Below, piece by piece: positions 46,735 through 63,365 of a stretch of 64,000 nucleotides of DNA. The DNA comes from Closterium sp. Naga37s-1. Taxonomy: Eukaryota > Streptophyta > Zygnematophyceae > Desmidiales > Closteriaceae. The position numbers and the translations under genes were made by a program. Location of the stretch: NCBI GenBank assembly GCA_947471745.1, contig CANJKZ010000522.1:124001-188000 (forward strand), written 5' to 3'. Within the stretch, counting starts at the first letter, position 1, and each line of letters begins with the position of its first letter. The notes under the pieces were generated by a model. That model was given only the letters and a program-made list of their open reading frames with translations, was not told where the DNA came from and ran no database searches.

Positions 46735-47060
46735 TGTTACGGGTGCAATGAATCGAGGTAGCGAGGATTGCACTAGAGTGTTCAATGAGTACACAGTATG
46801 AACGAAAGCATGAACGAATACTTATACGCGAAACATGCAAACGGTAACGCGGTGCGTGCGAGCTAGCTAGTGCTACGCTGGCGCGAGGTTCGGGCTAGTC
46901 CCAAAGCATAGGCCGACTCGGCTGCTCCAGCAGTGCGAGGTTTGGTGAAACAGTGCGCGCGAAGTTGGCGAAGCCCCGTCAGCAGTAACGGGCGAACAGC
47001 GGTTGCGGCTGTACGCGATGTTGACGGTCGTAGTAAGGAACAGCGAGAAATTCCCTTACA
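46735..47060 (-). repeat. Gypsy B 5' LTR (326 bp)
   Basis: The plus strand reads TGTTACGGG...CCTTACA, the same length as its partner. It ends 88 bp beyond the stop codon of the CIPK gene. Confidence 0.9.
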
Positions 47061-47148
47061 CTATGACAACCATTACAAAATGATATGCACACAGAGTAAC
47101 ACTATATTACACACAAACTGCAACAACATACATCACAGAATATGTTTG

Positions 47149-49084
47149 TCAGCCTGAGAAACCACGCCTGCTGTTTGTTGTTGGAACCACACATCCTGTA
47201 GAATGCATGGTGGTGGGTGAGCCTCTGTGCTTCTCCTCCATGTGCCCTTGTGGCTCTTCTACATTCCCACTGCTCATTACTGTTCCTTCATTCACGTCAC
47301 TACCACCTGCTGCTGTTGCTGTTGGTGCTGTTGCTGTTGCTGTTGGCACTGTTGCTGCCCCTCCTGCTGCTGTTTCTGTTGTTGCTGCTACCGTGGTTGC
47401 TGCAGGACTGTCGGATGCCAGTGGTGGCGGCACTGCGAGTGGCGCCTGTGGTGAGGCTGGCAGGGAGGCAGCGGCGTCTGGGTGCCACACCAGGTCCTTT
47501 GCCCGTGCAACTAGACTGCGATAGAGCTGCAGAGTGGTGTGTGAGAGGCACATGCGCAGCACACATGGCATTCACACACACCCACCCACCCACCCACCCA
47601 CACGCAGAACACAGAAGCACGCTTTCAGTGTACTCATTGGCTGCCCGCTCATGCTCTCATGCTGCGGAGGGGCCAGCTGGTGGAGAGGCAGAAGGTGCGG
47701 CGAGTGGCGTGCATGCTCAAGCTACCAAGTCAGCTTCATAGAGAGGAGAGGGGTGAGGGCGACCGCAGTAGTTTTTGAGACGTCTCAAAAACAACCTCGC
47801 TACACGTGAGGGCGACCGCAGTAGCCTACTGACAAACTTGTGGTCGTGGAGGGCGAGGCGGGGCGAGGAGGGGCAAGGAGGGGCGAGAGGGGGCGTTGAG
47901 GAGGGAAGAGTGGAGAGGAGGGGCGAGGAGGGGTTAGGAGGCTTTGCTGACCTTGTGGTATTCGAGGGTGTCGCCAGCAGCCTTGCGTGCTTCCACCATG
48001 AACACCCCCGCTGTCATCTCAAATATCTGCACCGCATCCCACCCCACCGCAACGACAGACAAGACATGAAGTGACTTTGCTAGTGATGCCAGTGGTGCGA
48101 GTGATACGAGTGGTGCGTGTGATGCGAGTGGTGCGAGTGATGCGAGTGGTGCGTGTGATGCGAGTGGTGCGTGTGATGCGAGTGGTGCGAGTGATGCGAG
48201 TGGTGCGTGTGATGCGACGAGTGGTGCGTGTGATGCGAGTGGTGCGTGTGATGCGAGTGGTACGAGTGATGCGAGTGGTGCGTGTGATGCGAGTGGTGTG
48301 TGTGATGCGAGTGGTGTGTGTGATGCGAGTGGTGCGTGTGATGCGAGTGGTGCGTGTGATGCGAGTGGTGCGAGTGATGCGAGTGGTGCATGTGATGCGA
48401 GTGGTGCGAGTGATGCGAGTGGTGCGTGTGATGCGAGTGGTGCGAGTGATGCGAGTGGTGCGTGTGATGCGACGAGTGGTGCGTGTGATGCGAGTGGTGC
48501 GTGTGATGCGAGTGGTGCGTGTGATGCGAGTGGTGCGAGTGATGCGAGTGGTGCGTGTGATGCGAGTGGTGCGAGTGATGCGAGTGGTGCGAGTGATGCG
48601 AGTGGTGCATGTGATGCGAGTGGTGCGAGTGATGCGAGTGGTGCGAGTGATGCGAGTGGTGCGTGTGATGCGAGTGGTGCGTGTGATGCGAGTGGTTTTG
48701 TGATGCGAGTGGTGCGAGTGATGCGAGTGGTGCGTGTGATGCGAGTGGTGCGTGTGATGCGAGTGGTGCGAGTGATGCGAGTGGTGCGTGTGATGCGAGT
48801 GGTGCGTGTGATGCGAGTGGTGTGAGTGATGCGAGTGGTGCGAGTGATGCGAGTGGTGCGTGTGATGCGAGTGGTGCGTGTGATGCGAGTGGTGCGTGTG
48901 ATGGAGATGGGACAGCAACACAATGGGGGGCGGAGGAACAGTTTCTCTGTGCTGCAGCCCCATGCTTTCAAGCACGGTACACACGCGCGCGGCACAGTTG
49001 CGGGCATGGGAGTGCGTGGGAGTGCGTGGGAGGGCATGGGAGGGCATGCATGAGCATGAGCATGAGCATGAGCATGAGCATGAG

Positions 49085-49124
<40 letters not shown>

Positions 49125-49144
49125 AGCATGAGCATGAGCATGAG

Positions 49145-49184
<40 letters not shown>

Positions 49185-49234
49185 AGCATGAGCATGAGCA
49201 TGAGCATGAGCATGAGCATGAGCATGAGCATGAG

Positions 49235-49268
<34 letters not shown>

Positions 49269-49503
49269 AGCATGAGCATGAGCATGAGCATGGGCATGGG
49301 CATGGGCATGGGCATGAGCATGGGCATGGGCATGAGCATGAGCATGAGCATGAGCATGAGCATGAGCATGAGCATGAGCATGAGCATGAGCATGAGCATG
49401 AGCATGAGCATGGGCATGGGCATGGGCATGAGCATGAGCATGAGCATGAGCATGAGCATGAGCATGAGCATGAGCATGAGCATGGGCATGGGCATGAGCA
49501 TGG

Positions 49504-49573
<70 letters not shown>

Positions 49574-52500
49574 AGCATGAGCATGAGCATGAGCATGAGC
49601 ATGAGCATGAGCATGAGCATGAGCATGAGCATGAGCATGAGCATGAGCATGAGCATGGGCATGGGCATGGGCATGGGCATGAGCATGGGCATGGGCATGG
49701 GCATGAGCATGAGCATGGGCATGAGCATGAGCATGAGCATGAGCATGAGCATGAGCATGAGCATGAGCATGAGCATGAGCATGAGCATGAGCATGAGCAT
49801 GAGCATGGGCATGGGCATGAGCATGAGCATGGGCATGGGCATGGGCATGAGCATGAGCATGAGCATGAGCATGAGCATGAGCATGGGCATGAGCATGAGC
49901 ATGGGCATGAGCATGAGCATGAGCATGAGCATGAGCATGAGCATGAGCATGAGCATGAGCATGGGCATGAGCATGAGGCATGAGGCATGAGGCATGAGGC
50001 ATGAGGCATGAGGCATGAGGCATGAGGCATGAGGCATGAGGAATGAGGCATGAGGCATGAGGCATGAGGCATGAGGCATGAGGCATGAGGCATGAGGCAT
50101 GAGGCATGAGGCATGAGGCATGAGGCATGAGGCATGAGGCATGAACATGAGCAGATACCTGAATGACCACGGTGAGGTGCCCCCCTTGTGCTGTTGCTGG
50201 TCGCTCCAACCGAATCTGCCATGTGCCGCCCACAGCAGCACCGCCGCATGAGGTGATTGGGGTCACATGAGGTGATGAAGGTCACAGATAAGAGGGCGGG
50301 CACAAGGGGTGAGTGCAGGAGATGCGAAGCACATGGCAAGGCAGATGGCAAGGCAGATGGCAAGGCAGATGGCAAGGCAGATGGCAAGGCAGATGGCAAA
50401 GCGCAGGGCAAGGCAGAGCATTCATCTCCCGCCGACCACCTCTCGCCACACAGCCTGGCTCCCACCGGGTTCTCTATTTCCCCCCCTTCCCCCGTGCCTT
50501 ACAGCCCTCGCCCCCTGCACGGCACCTTGAAGAGGTTGGCGTGGGCGTGGGCGTGCAGGGCGGGGGCGAGGGCGAGGAGGCGAGAGCGGATGAGGGCGGG
50601 AGGCAGGCGCGAGGCGAAGCGGGTGTGGCGCAGCACGGGGTGGGCGCGGCGGTGGAAGAGCGCCCCCAAGTCCAGCGCGTGTGCCCGTGCTATCAGGTCA
50701 AACGCGTTCACCCACTCCGGCCCCTCCTCCCCTGCCCCCGCTCCTGCACCCCCCGCTCCTGCACCCCCCTCTCCTGCACCCCCTGCCCGCCCCTCCTGCG
50801 CCACCCCTGCCTGTGCCTCACGACCACCCAGCGCTGCTGGTGGTGCCGCTGCTGCAGTGGTGCGCGGGCTGAGGGAGACAGGCAGCGAGGCCTGCAGGGA
50901 GGGCGAGTGCGGCACTCGCACAGACAGCTCTGCCACCGGGTGCAGCTGGTTGGGGGGGGGGAGCTCACAAGCACACGAGAGGGCAGCGGGACATGGGCAG
51001 GAATGGGGATGGACGGAGCTTGAGGAGTAAGCAAGAGGAATGGGGGCAGGGCAGGGCGAGGGCATGGCACAGCACACAGCGCATTTCCTATCCGCGCATC
51101 CACCACCACCACCATGCCACCCTCCCTCTGCCCCTTTCCATCCCGTCCCTTCCCTCGCCCCCCTCTCCCCCTGCCACTCCCCCCCCCCCATCCCCCCCTC
51201 TTTCCCCCCCTCTCCTCTCACCCGTGCATGCAGCAGCACGTCCTCAGCGCCCCCCGCCCCCTCAGTGTCATCGGGCAGCGGGTAGGCGCGCTGGTAGTCG
51301 CGCTGAAACCACTCGTCCCTCCGTATCGCCTCCAACCCTGGCCGCTGCCACGGCACAGAGAGAGAAAGGTGGGGCGGGAAAGAGGAGAGTGTGGAGAAAG
51401 GTGGGGGGGGGGGCAGAGGAGAATGGGAAAGAGAGGGGCGGAAGAAGGGTTGGCGGGAGCATGAGGGCGTGCGGTGGAAGACGTGGCGGTGAGAGATGGC
51501 ACATGGTAGTTAGCACGCACGGATGGGGTCTGGGGCGAGGGAACAGGGGGACATGTAGGAAGAGCAGGAACGGGGGGTGGGGAGGGCAGGCGGCATACGG
51601 TGGCAGGGTCAAGGGGGGCGGCATACATATGGTGGCGGGGTCAAGGGGGGCGGCATACATACGGTGGCGGGGTCAAGGGGGGCGGCATACAGTGGTGGGG
51701 TCGGGGTTGAGGATGCGCGTGATGAGGCGCTTCACCCCGGGGGAGAACCACTCGGGGAACTTGAAGTGCGCTCGGGATATCTGGTGGTGTGGGGGGGGAG
51801 ATGGAGAGAGGGAGGGGAGGGAGGCAAAGGGAGAGGGAAGAGCGTTGTTGTATTAATAGAGGGAAGAGCGTTGTTGTATTAATAGAGGGAAGAGCGTTGT
51901 TGTATTAATAGAGGGAAGAGCGTTGTTGTATTAATAGAGGGAAGAGCGTTGTTGTATTAATAGAGGGAAGGCAGTTGCGCATGCAGGAGGGGGCTGGTTT
52001 CCCATCCCATGGCAGCATGCAGCGGGTGTGAGAGCATGCAGCGGGTGTGAGAGCATGCAGCGGGTGTGAGAGCATGCATGAGCAACAGGTGTGCAGCAGG
52101 CATGAGTGCAGAGGCTCGAATCATGGCGGCACGCACCTTAGAGCAGCACGCACCTTGTCATAGAGCAGCACGAGGTCGGGCTCATCGAAGGGCACGTAGC
52201 CGGCGAGCAGCACGAAGAGGATGACGCCACACGACCACACGTCCGCCTTGCGCCCGTCGTAGCCCTTGTTGTGCAGCACCTGGGAGGAGGGGAAGCGGAG
52301 CAGAGGGGCACGCGGGGGCAAGCAGGGCACGCAAGAAGGCGGCGGACGAGTGAAGTGGGATGGGTGGCGGGTGTTGACTGGGCGGGTGCAGTGCAGGGGG
52401 AGCAGGAAAGAGCAGCAGCGCAGGGGGAGCGGGCGGGGGGCATGACATGAGGACGGGAGGGGCGCACCTCGGGGGCGACGTAGTTGGGCGTGCCGCAGGT

Positions 52501-53840
52501 GGTGTGCAGCAGCCCGTCACGGTGTTGCTGCTGGGGCAGGGCGCTCAGCCCAAAGTCCGACACCTTGAGATTGCCGCGCTCGTCCACCAGCAGGTTCTCC
52601 GGCTGATGCCGCCCCATGCACGCCATGCCACGCCACGACATGCAACGCACAGAGTGGGATGAGATGAGAGGGAGCAGGAGAATGAGAGGGAGCAGGAGAA
52701 TGAGAGGGAGCAGGAGAATGAGAGGGAGCAGGAGAATGAGAGGTAGGAAAGTGCCGTGCAAGTGGTGAAGTCGACGCAGAGAATGGCGGGACTGGGAAAG
52801 CAGAAACCGCATAAGGAAAAAGGAAGTAATAAAATAAACGACACACTTTAAGGTCGCGGTGGCAGACGCCCTTGGCGTGGCAGCAGTCGACGGCGTCCAC
52901 GAGTTGTTGGAAGTACCGCCGCGCCTCGCTCTCCGCCAGCCGCCCGCGGTACACCTGCGCGCGCGCACACACCACGGAAACCCCGCCGGAAGGCGCGCAT
53001 GGGGCGGAGATCGCAGGTGGGGGAAAGGAGAGTGCGGGTGAGCTGCGAGCAACGAGGAGGGCGACTGCGCGACACAGTGGATGGCAAAGACTGACAAACC
53101 GCGCGACGGGCAATGGTGCGGGGGTGAAGGCTAGGGGTGAGGGGGTGCGGGCGAGCGTGGAGGCAGCGCGAGGGGGAGGGCGCGCGCACTGACGATGCGG
53201 TCGAAGAGCTCGCCGCCCGCCGCGAACTCGAGCACCATGAAGATCTTGTTGCGCGACGCCAGCACCTGCCGGCCGGCATGCACGGGGCGGCACGGAGAGA
53301 CAGGGGGCAACGGCTGGGTGACGTGGCGCTTCTCAAGTTCCGACCCTAGGAATCGCGTTAGCTCATTAACTCAAGGATGATAGGGCTCGAGCTCGACGGT
53401 ACCTCCATCCATATACGCGTTACCTCGATAAGCTGGACGATGTTGGGATGGCGAACCATCTTCATTATCGAGACCTCGCGCTTTATCTGAGCAACACACG
53501 GAAACGGAGGAGAGCCGGTTGTGAGTGACGCGTGGCGAGGCGCGACAACGGCTTTGCGCGAACGCCGTCATGAACGCGGCGTCGCGTTCAAATGCCGGCG
53601 ACGCGGAGCGCAGTCAGGAAGGCATCAAACGGCGCGACGAGGAGAGCGGAGCGGGAGTGGCGGCGTCACCTGGTCCACCATCCTGTGCTGCAGAATCCTG
53701 TCCTTGTCCATGACCTTGATCGCCACGCGCCGCCCGCTCTCCACGTCCTGCCCCAACTTCACCTTGGCGAAGTTGCCCTCGCCCAGCGTCCGCCCCAGCT
53801 CGTACTTGCCCACCCGCTTCACCCCCGAGCTCCCCCTCAT
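47149..53840 (-). CDS. CIPK: CBL-interacting protein kinase (CIPK/SnRK3, SOS2-like), 12 exons
   Basis: Exons with consistent GT-AG borders, all phase 0: 53840-53670, 53486-53424, 53265-53194, 52954-52847, 52602-52468, 52279-52154, 51780-51691, 51344-51222, 50945-50526, 50215-50159, 48026-47952, 47526-47149. Total 1818 nt, 605 aa. The kinase domain shows [17 protein letters not shown] (ATP Lys), [19 protein letters not shown] and [10 protein letters not shown]. The NAF motif ([19 protein letters not shown]) marks a CIPK, which Ca-loaded CBL sensors bind to release autoinhibition. The end ([32 protein letters not shown]) resembles the phosphatase-interaction region and is most like the SOS2/CIPK24 type, which acts in ion homeostasis. 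Unusual: a Pro/Ala/Gly-rich insert before NAF and an Ala/Thr-rich tail of about 100 aa make it longer than the usual 430-480 aa. The borders of exons 9 and 12 are the least certain. Confidence 0.92.
48080..48905 (+). repeat. 18-bp minisatellite in CIPK intron 10
   Basis: Units of AGTGGTGCGTGTGATGCG (variant AGTGGTGCGAGTGATGCG) are repeated about 45 times between 48080 and 48905. Long repeat-coded ORFs on both strands here are not genes. Confidence 0.95.
49049..50146 (+). repeat. Hexamer and heptamer arrays in CIPK intron 10
   Basis: From 49049 to about 49975 the unit is CATGAG or CATGGG, in runs of one or the other variant. From about 49976 to 50146 the unit changes to the 7-bp AGGCATG. The array ends about 12 bp before exon 10 (50159). 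Together with the 18-bp array it makes intron 10 over 2.1 kb, while the other introns of this gene are 104-424 bp. Confidence 0.95.
50336..50420 (+). repeat. 12-bp repeat in CIPK intron 9
   Basis: Six to seven units of GGCAAGGCAGAT lie between exon 9 and exon 10. Confidence 0.9.
51588..51710 (-). repeat. Tandem copies of the CIPK exon 7 end and its splice donor
   Basis: Read on the minus strand, exon 7 ends CCCGACCCCACCACT before GTATGCCGCC. Three further copies follow at 35-37 bp spacing, each CTTGACCC(C/T)GCCACC followed by GTATG or ATATG and GCCGCC. Two of the three keep GT. Confidence 0.85.
51840..51970 (+). repeat. 28-bp repeat in CIPK intron 6
   Basis: Five to six units of AGAGCGTTGTTGTATTAATA plus AGAGGGAA follow one another. 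Nearby, a 19-bp GAGCATGCAGCGGGTGTGA repeat occurs three times (about 52012-52075). Confidence 0.9.
52668..52745 (+). repeat. 18-bp repeat in CIPK intron 4
   Basis: Four units of GAGAGGGAGCAGGAGAAT lie in tandem. Confidence 0.9.
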
Positions 53841-54813
53841 TGCCGCGCGGTCGGAACTAGAGTGATGGTGGTTGGATGGATAAATAACGGTTGCTGGGAC
53901 TGAGAACGACACGCAAAGTACAACGACGAGAACGGAGAAGCAGAATAAACTGCTCTTAGTACTATCCAGTGAACGGAACAGGACGGTATCCTTGGTATCG
54001 TAGTCTTGCTGAACCAGTCTCTTCGAATGAGCTACGAGGCGCCTCACAGTGAACAAATGCCTGACACGCACGGAACGTGCGAGGGAACAAAAATTAGGGC
54101 TCGGGCGGGTCAGGCACAGTTTGTTTACAGTTCATTAAAGGCGGTTGAGTACGATGTTGTGCTCTCTACCGCGGTTTGTGAATTTCACCGCTTTGTAACG
54201 CTCCCAACCACAGTGATATACGAACCATAAACACATCAAGTCTGACCCGCCCTTGGAGTTGTATACTTGCGTCAAGCGGGGTGGGGGTTCAGTACGCGTC
54301 AATGGTGGCCTCGATGCTACGTAAACACAAAACAACGGGGTATCGAACGGTGTATTCTGTTGGAGGAGGCACATTACGGACAATTGGGAGTCACTGTGCA
54401 AAGGTGGATGCCAGCAGCGGGCCGCATTCCCGTGGGTCATCCAGAGACAGGGGAGGCCGAATGGTTGTGCGCCGCGCGGCGATATTTTTAGTGCCAGCAC
54501 GACCCTGCGCAATTGGCGTTTAGCAGGATTCCATTCCGAAGTGCTCGGATCTGGGGTTTGTCTGAGCTGGCGCGGAAGCCGAGGAGAAAAAAACCTTTTG
54601 GTTCGTCCACATCATCGCATGCCTTTCTGCACGTGGCATGCCGCGCTGTCGTGCTCCCCCAAACTCCCGCCTGCGAAGGCCGATTCTTGTGCTTCAAATT
54701 CCCGTCCGTCTCCTATTCTCCTCAATTCAGCCTCCCAGATTTCATTACCAAGCTCCCTTTCTGTAATTTCTCGTCAGCTCTCATCTCGTCTTCACTCTCA
54801 GATTTGTAGAGCC
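53841..54813. promoter_or_regulatory. Shared upstream region of CIPK (minus) and aldolase (plus)
   Basis: The two start codons lie 973 bp apart and point away from each other, so this interval must hold both promoters and 5' leaders. The last 100 bp before the aldolase ATG are pyrimidine-rich (TTCTCCTCAATTCAG, CTCATCTCGTCTTCACTCTC), as in leaders of highly expressed plant genes. I see no certain TATA box or factor site. Confidence 0.5.
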
Positions 54814-56075
54814 ATGGCCGCCTACAACGGCAAGTACGCAGGTACGATATTGCGATCTCTTGAGGTGTTTGCCAGTTCTGCTAAAGCACATGGTCAGAGC
54901 TTCTCTGATACCGTTGATTCTTGCGTGCTAGCCGGATCTTGCACAAACATTTAGCTTGATTGAATTCAACAAGAAACGAATGACTTGAGTTCGGTTGACT
55001 TACCTTTTTTCTACCTTGCTGTACTGCAGAGGAGCTGATTGCCAACGCCAAGAAGATCGCGACCCCAGGAAAGGGTATCTTGGCGGCGGATGAGAGCACT
55101 GGAACCATCGGCAAGCGCCTGAGCGCCATCAATGTCGAGAATGTTGAGTCAAACCGCCGCGCGCTGCGTGAGCTGCTGTTCACCGCGCCCGGTGCGATGC
55201 AGTACCTGAGCGGCGTGATTCTGTTCGAGGAGACGCTGTACCAGAAGGGGTCGGACGGCAAGCTGTTTGTTGACCTGATGATCGAGAACGACGTGCTGCC
55301 GGGCATCAAGGTCGACAAGGGCACCGTCGATATCGCGGGCACGAACGGCGAGACCACCACGCAGGGCCACGACGGACTCGGCGCGCGCTGCGCCGAGTAC
55401 TACAAGGCGGGCGCGCGGTTCGCCAAGTGGCGCGCGGTGCTGAAGATCGGCGCGAACGAGCCGTCGGAGCTGGCGATCCAGCTGAACGCGCAGGGCCTGG
55501 CGCGGTACGCCATCATCTGCCAGGAGAACGGGCTCGTGCCCATCGTGGAGCCCGAGATCCTGACCGACGGCTCGCACACCATCGAGAAGTGCGCCGAGGT
55601 GACGGAGCTCGTGCTGGCGGCGACGTACAAGGCGCTGAGCGAGCAGAAGGTGCTGCTGGAGGGGTCGCTGCTTAAGCCCAACATGGTGTCGCCCGGCTCC
55701 GACGGGCCCAAGGTGGACGAGAAGACCATCGCCGCGCTCACCGTGCGCGCGCTGCAGCGCACCGTGCCCGCCGCTGTGCCCGGCATCATGTTCCTGTCTG
55801 GCGGGCAGAGCGAGGAGCAGGCGACGGTGAACCTGAACGCCATGAACCAGCTGGACACCAAGAAGCCGTGGACGCTGTCCTTCTCGTACGGCCGCGCGCT
55901 GCAGAAGAGCACGCTCGCCACGTGGCAGGGCAAGGAGGAGAACCTCAAGGCGGCGCAAGAGGTGTTCACCACGCGCGCGCGCAGCAACTCCGAAGCCACC
56001 CTCGGCAAGTACGCCGGCGGCGCCGCCTCCGCTGCCGCCACCGAGAGCCTTCACGTGAAGGGCTACGTGTACTAG
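54814..56075 (+). CDS. FBA: Fructose-bisphosphate aldolase, class I, cytosolic type
   Basis: Exon 1 is 54814-54841 (MAAYNGKYA plus one base), the GT-AG intron is 54842-55029, and exon 2 is 55030-56075. Product 357 aa, the usual length for the cytosolic enzyme. It splits fructose 1,6-bisphosphate into glyceraldehyde 3-phosphate and dihydroxyacetone phosphate, and reverses this in gluconeogenesis. The Schiff-base Lys lies in [14 protein letters not shown]. Other class I landmarks are [30 protein letters not shown] and [19 protein letters not shown], with the conserved C-terminal Tyr (KGYVY). There is no N-terminal extension, so a plastid form is unlikely. Exon 2 is strongly GC3-rich, which fits high expression. 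The short first exon is supported by the match of [17 protein letters not shown] across the junction. Confidence 0.97.
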
Positions 56076-57251
56076 GTAAACGGGGCCATACCCCCATAGA
56101 TAGTGCCGTGTTTTTCCTTTTTGGCGTGTTCTGATAGTTTCCTGCAATTATACTTCCGCATTCAGCCGAGTTTTATATTTCACACCTGGAAAGTGAAAGG
56201 AACCCACAAAGAACCAGAACGCACTGAGATACCATCCGCCACACGCGGGAATGAGGCTGGTGCCTCGTTACATGTACCTCTTTCTCCATCGTGCTATGTA
56301 CACAGCATGCTGAACCTGCCCTCTGGCTGGTGGCAGGGGTGGGGAAGCGGCAGAGCTTGCCCAGAGCTCACAAAACACCAGCGTTACTTCCGGACATACC
56401 AGCTTGCCTACTTGGGTTCCGATCGTGGGACGGATGTTACCAAGTGATGAATAAATGCTCTTACCTTAAGCAAGATAAAAGATAAGCCACGCTGACCATA
56501 CGTCAATGAGCACACTAACTCTAGCTCCAACTAGGAGTAATATCAGAGTCAATGCGAGCAGAGAGCTAAGGGTTGAGAGATGGGGTTACTGTACATGAAG
56601 CAGGTTCCTCGCCATGCAGGACGATTAATGGGTGGTGATCCCCGCCTTCACCCAGTGTGGTGGGGTGACAGGGAGGCATTGAGTGTGGCAGGAGCGTTGA
56701 GTGTGGCAGTAGCGTTGAGTGTGGCAGGAGCGTTGAGTGTGGCAGGAGCGTTGAGTGTGGCAGGAGCGTTGAGTGTGGCAGGGAGGCATTGAGTGAGTGT
56801 GGTAGAGGGGCCATGAATGTGTCAAGTGATTGGCTGTCTGTCACATGTTGTAGAATCTCTAGATTCTTGTAAAAGCATCACCGTCTTACAGTGCAGATCA
56901 TGGTATCACCTCACTGACCTGTGCGCTATTGCAACGTAATGACGAATAGCAGCTACGAGTCAGGTGGCACATGGCACGTGTGTATGTGGCCATGCTGTGC
57001 CTCTGCACTACACCTGACCTGCTGCTAGTTAATTGTTGGTGGAACCTAGGTGAATGGAAGCACCCGCATCAACAGCGCATTCAGCATATGACAGCATGCA
57101 ACACGCATGGCAGCAGCATCAGGTTTCCCTTCTCATGGCACAGCGAGTGCGTTGCTCGAAGCATGCCCCTTCCCCTTGGAACGAGGTGGGCATGGCAGGT
57201 TACTTCTGCACGGCGGCAGGTGGAGCAAGTGGTGGGCGCGTGAAGAGGCAG
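56076..57251. other. Region between the convergent aldolase and glycosyltransferase genes
   Basis: It holds the 3' ends of both genes. The AATAAATG at about 56449 is a possible polyadenylation signal. A 19-bp GTTGAGTGTGGCAGGAGC-type repeat lies at about 56688-56785. I see no gene. Confidence 0.5.
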
Positions 57252-62365
<5,114 letters not shown>

Positions 62366-63365
62366 CCCCGCGCCGGCTGTCGCTCACTGGATTTTGTCGC
62401 ACACAGGAGGCTGGCAGTCGCACACTGGGAACGACAATCACCGCGCGTCGCACGACCACATGGCGGCGGCGCGTCGAAGCACCTCGCGCGTCTATTTCAC
62501 ACTAACTGACGCGTTTATATCCGCAGTTTCGCGCGTCTATCCTGCGCTAGGACCGTCTATCCTGCGCTACGACCGTCTATCCTGCGCTACGACCGTCTAT
62601 CCTGCGCTACGACCGTCTATCCTGCGCCACTACTCACGCGGCGAGCCGCCGCACGAAAGACTGCAAGGAGCGAGATTGGCACGGGGGTGGCGCGGTAGGG
62701 GCGAGAGAGCGCGAGGCGAGCGCGTGAGACGCGCGGAGCGGGAAGGGCGAGGAAGAGAGCGAGATCGCGACGAGTTGGGGTCGCATGGCGCCACGGGGGG
62801 CAGGGAGGCGACCGGCGAGGCAGGCGGAAGAACGTCGTGGGTGAGGGCTGCGGGGTAAGTGCGAGGCGATGAGCGCGAGAAACGTGTGCAGGCGGGGGGG
62901 ACGCGGGGGAGCAACTGTGGAGTGGTGGTGGGTGGAACAGCGTCGCGCACGTGCTTGGATTGAAGGTGATAAGCTAACGGGGGAGGTTTGCTCGTGTCGT
63001 GGTCTTGGTTCAGGCTGCTTTATTATTTGCATACAATTCGTTAGGTGTCCTACAGCGTATCGTATACACCTCAACACGTTGACAGAATATCGTGATTGTG
63101 AATTTGATTGGATACGGTGATTGCAGGTGATGGATGCGCATCTTGGTTGCATTCCGTGATTGCATGTGTGTGAACGGCTGACACCTATATTCGCATTTGT
63201 TGCATTACACTGCACCCCCTCCTAAGCTAAATTGAGCCGCCTGCCAGCATGCAGGGTTTAGGGTTCCTATGTGTCTCAGCAGCAGAGTGACCACATGCAG
63301 TGACCAGCTGGGCAGTGGGCCAAGGGTTGACAGCGGTTGACTGACCATCGCCACGCCTGCATGGA
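62366..63365. promoter_or_regulatory. Upstream region of the glycosyltransferase gene
   Basis: It lies between the glycosyltransferase start and the stop codon of the GrpE gene, both on the minus strand. A 20-bp CCTGCGCTACGACCGTCTAT repeat occurs about four to five times at 62536-62635. The segment 63000-63200 is AT-richer and may hold the 3' end of the GrpE transcript. I see no gene. Confidence 0.45.

Larger units (their letters stand above)
34206..47060 (-). mobile_element. Ty3/gypsy chromovirus B, both LTRs present, hosting copia 4 and a TRIM
   Basis: The LTRs are 34206-34531 (3') and 46735-47060 (5'), 326 bp each and about 5 percent different by eye. Flanks are ATATG (34201-34205) and CTATG (47061-47065), a 5-bp duplication with one change. 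From the right on the minus strand: primer-site region TTGGTTACCAGAGCC, gag (46550-45377), protease (45317-45021, then the TRIM, then linker), RT and RNase H (about 44300-43139), integrase (43138-42132), copia 4, then integrase C-terminus and chromodomain (35068-34564). The purine tract AGGGGGGGAGGGG precedes the 3' LTR. The genes carry stops and frameshifts. Confidence 0.92.

Noticed and set aside
48080..50146. Regular short repeats considered as a CRISPR array
   Set aside because: There are no unique spacers, the units are directly adjacent, and the surroundings are spliced eukaryotic genes.
47934..50465. Minus-strand ORFs of 740-843 aa and plus-strand ORFs up to 355 aa full of Cys-Pro, His-Ala or Met-Ser repeats
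   Set aside because: They are the translation of the 18-bp and 6-bp satellite arrays in a CIPK intron, open in many frames on both strands because the units contain no stop.
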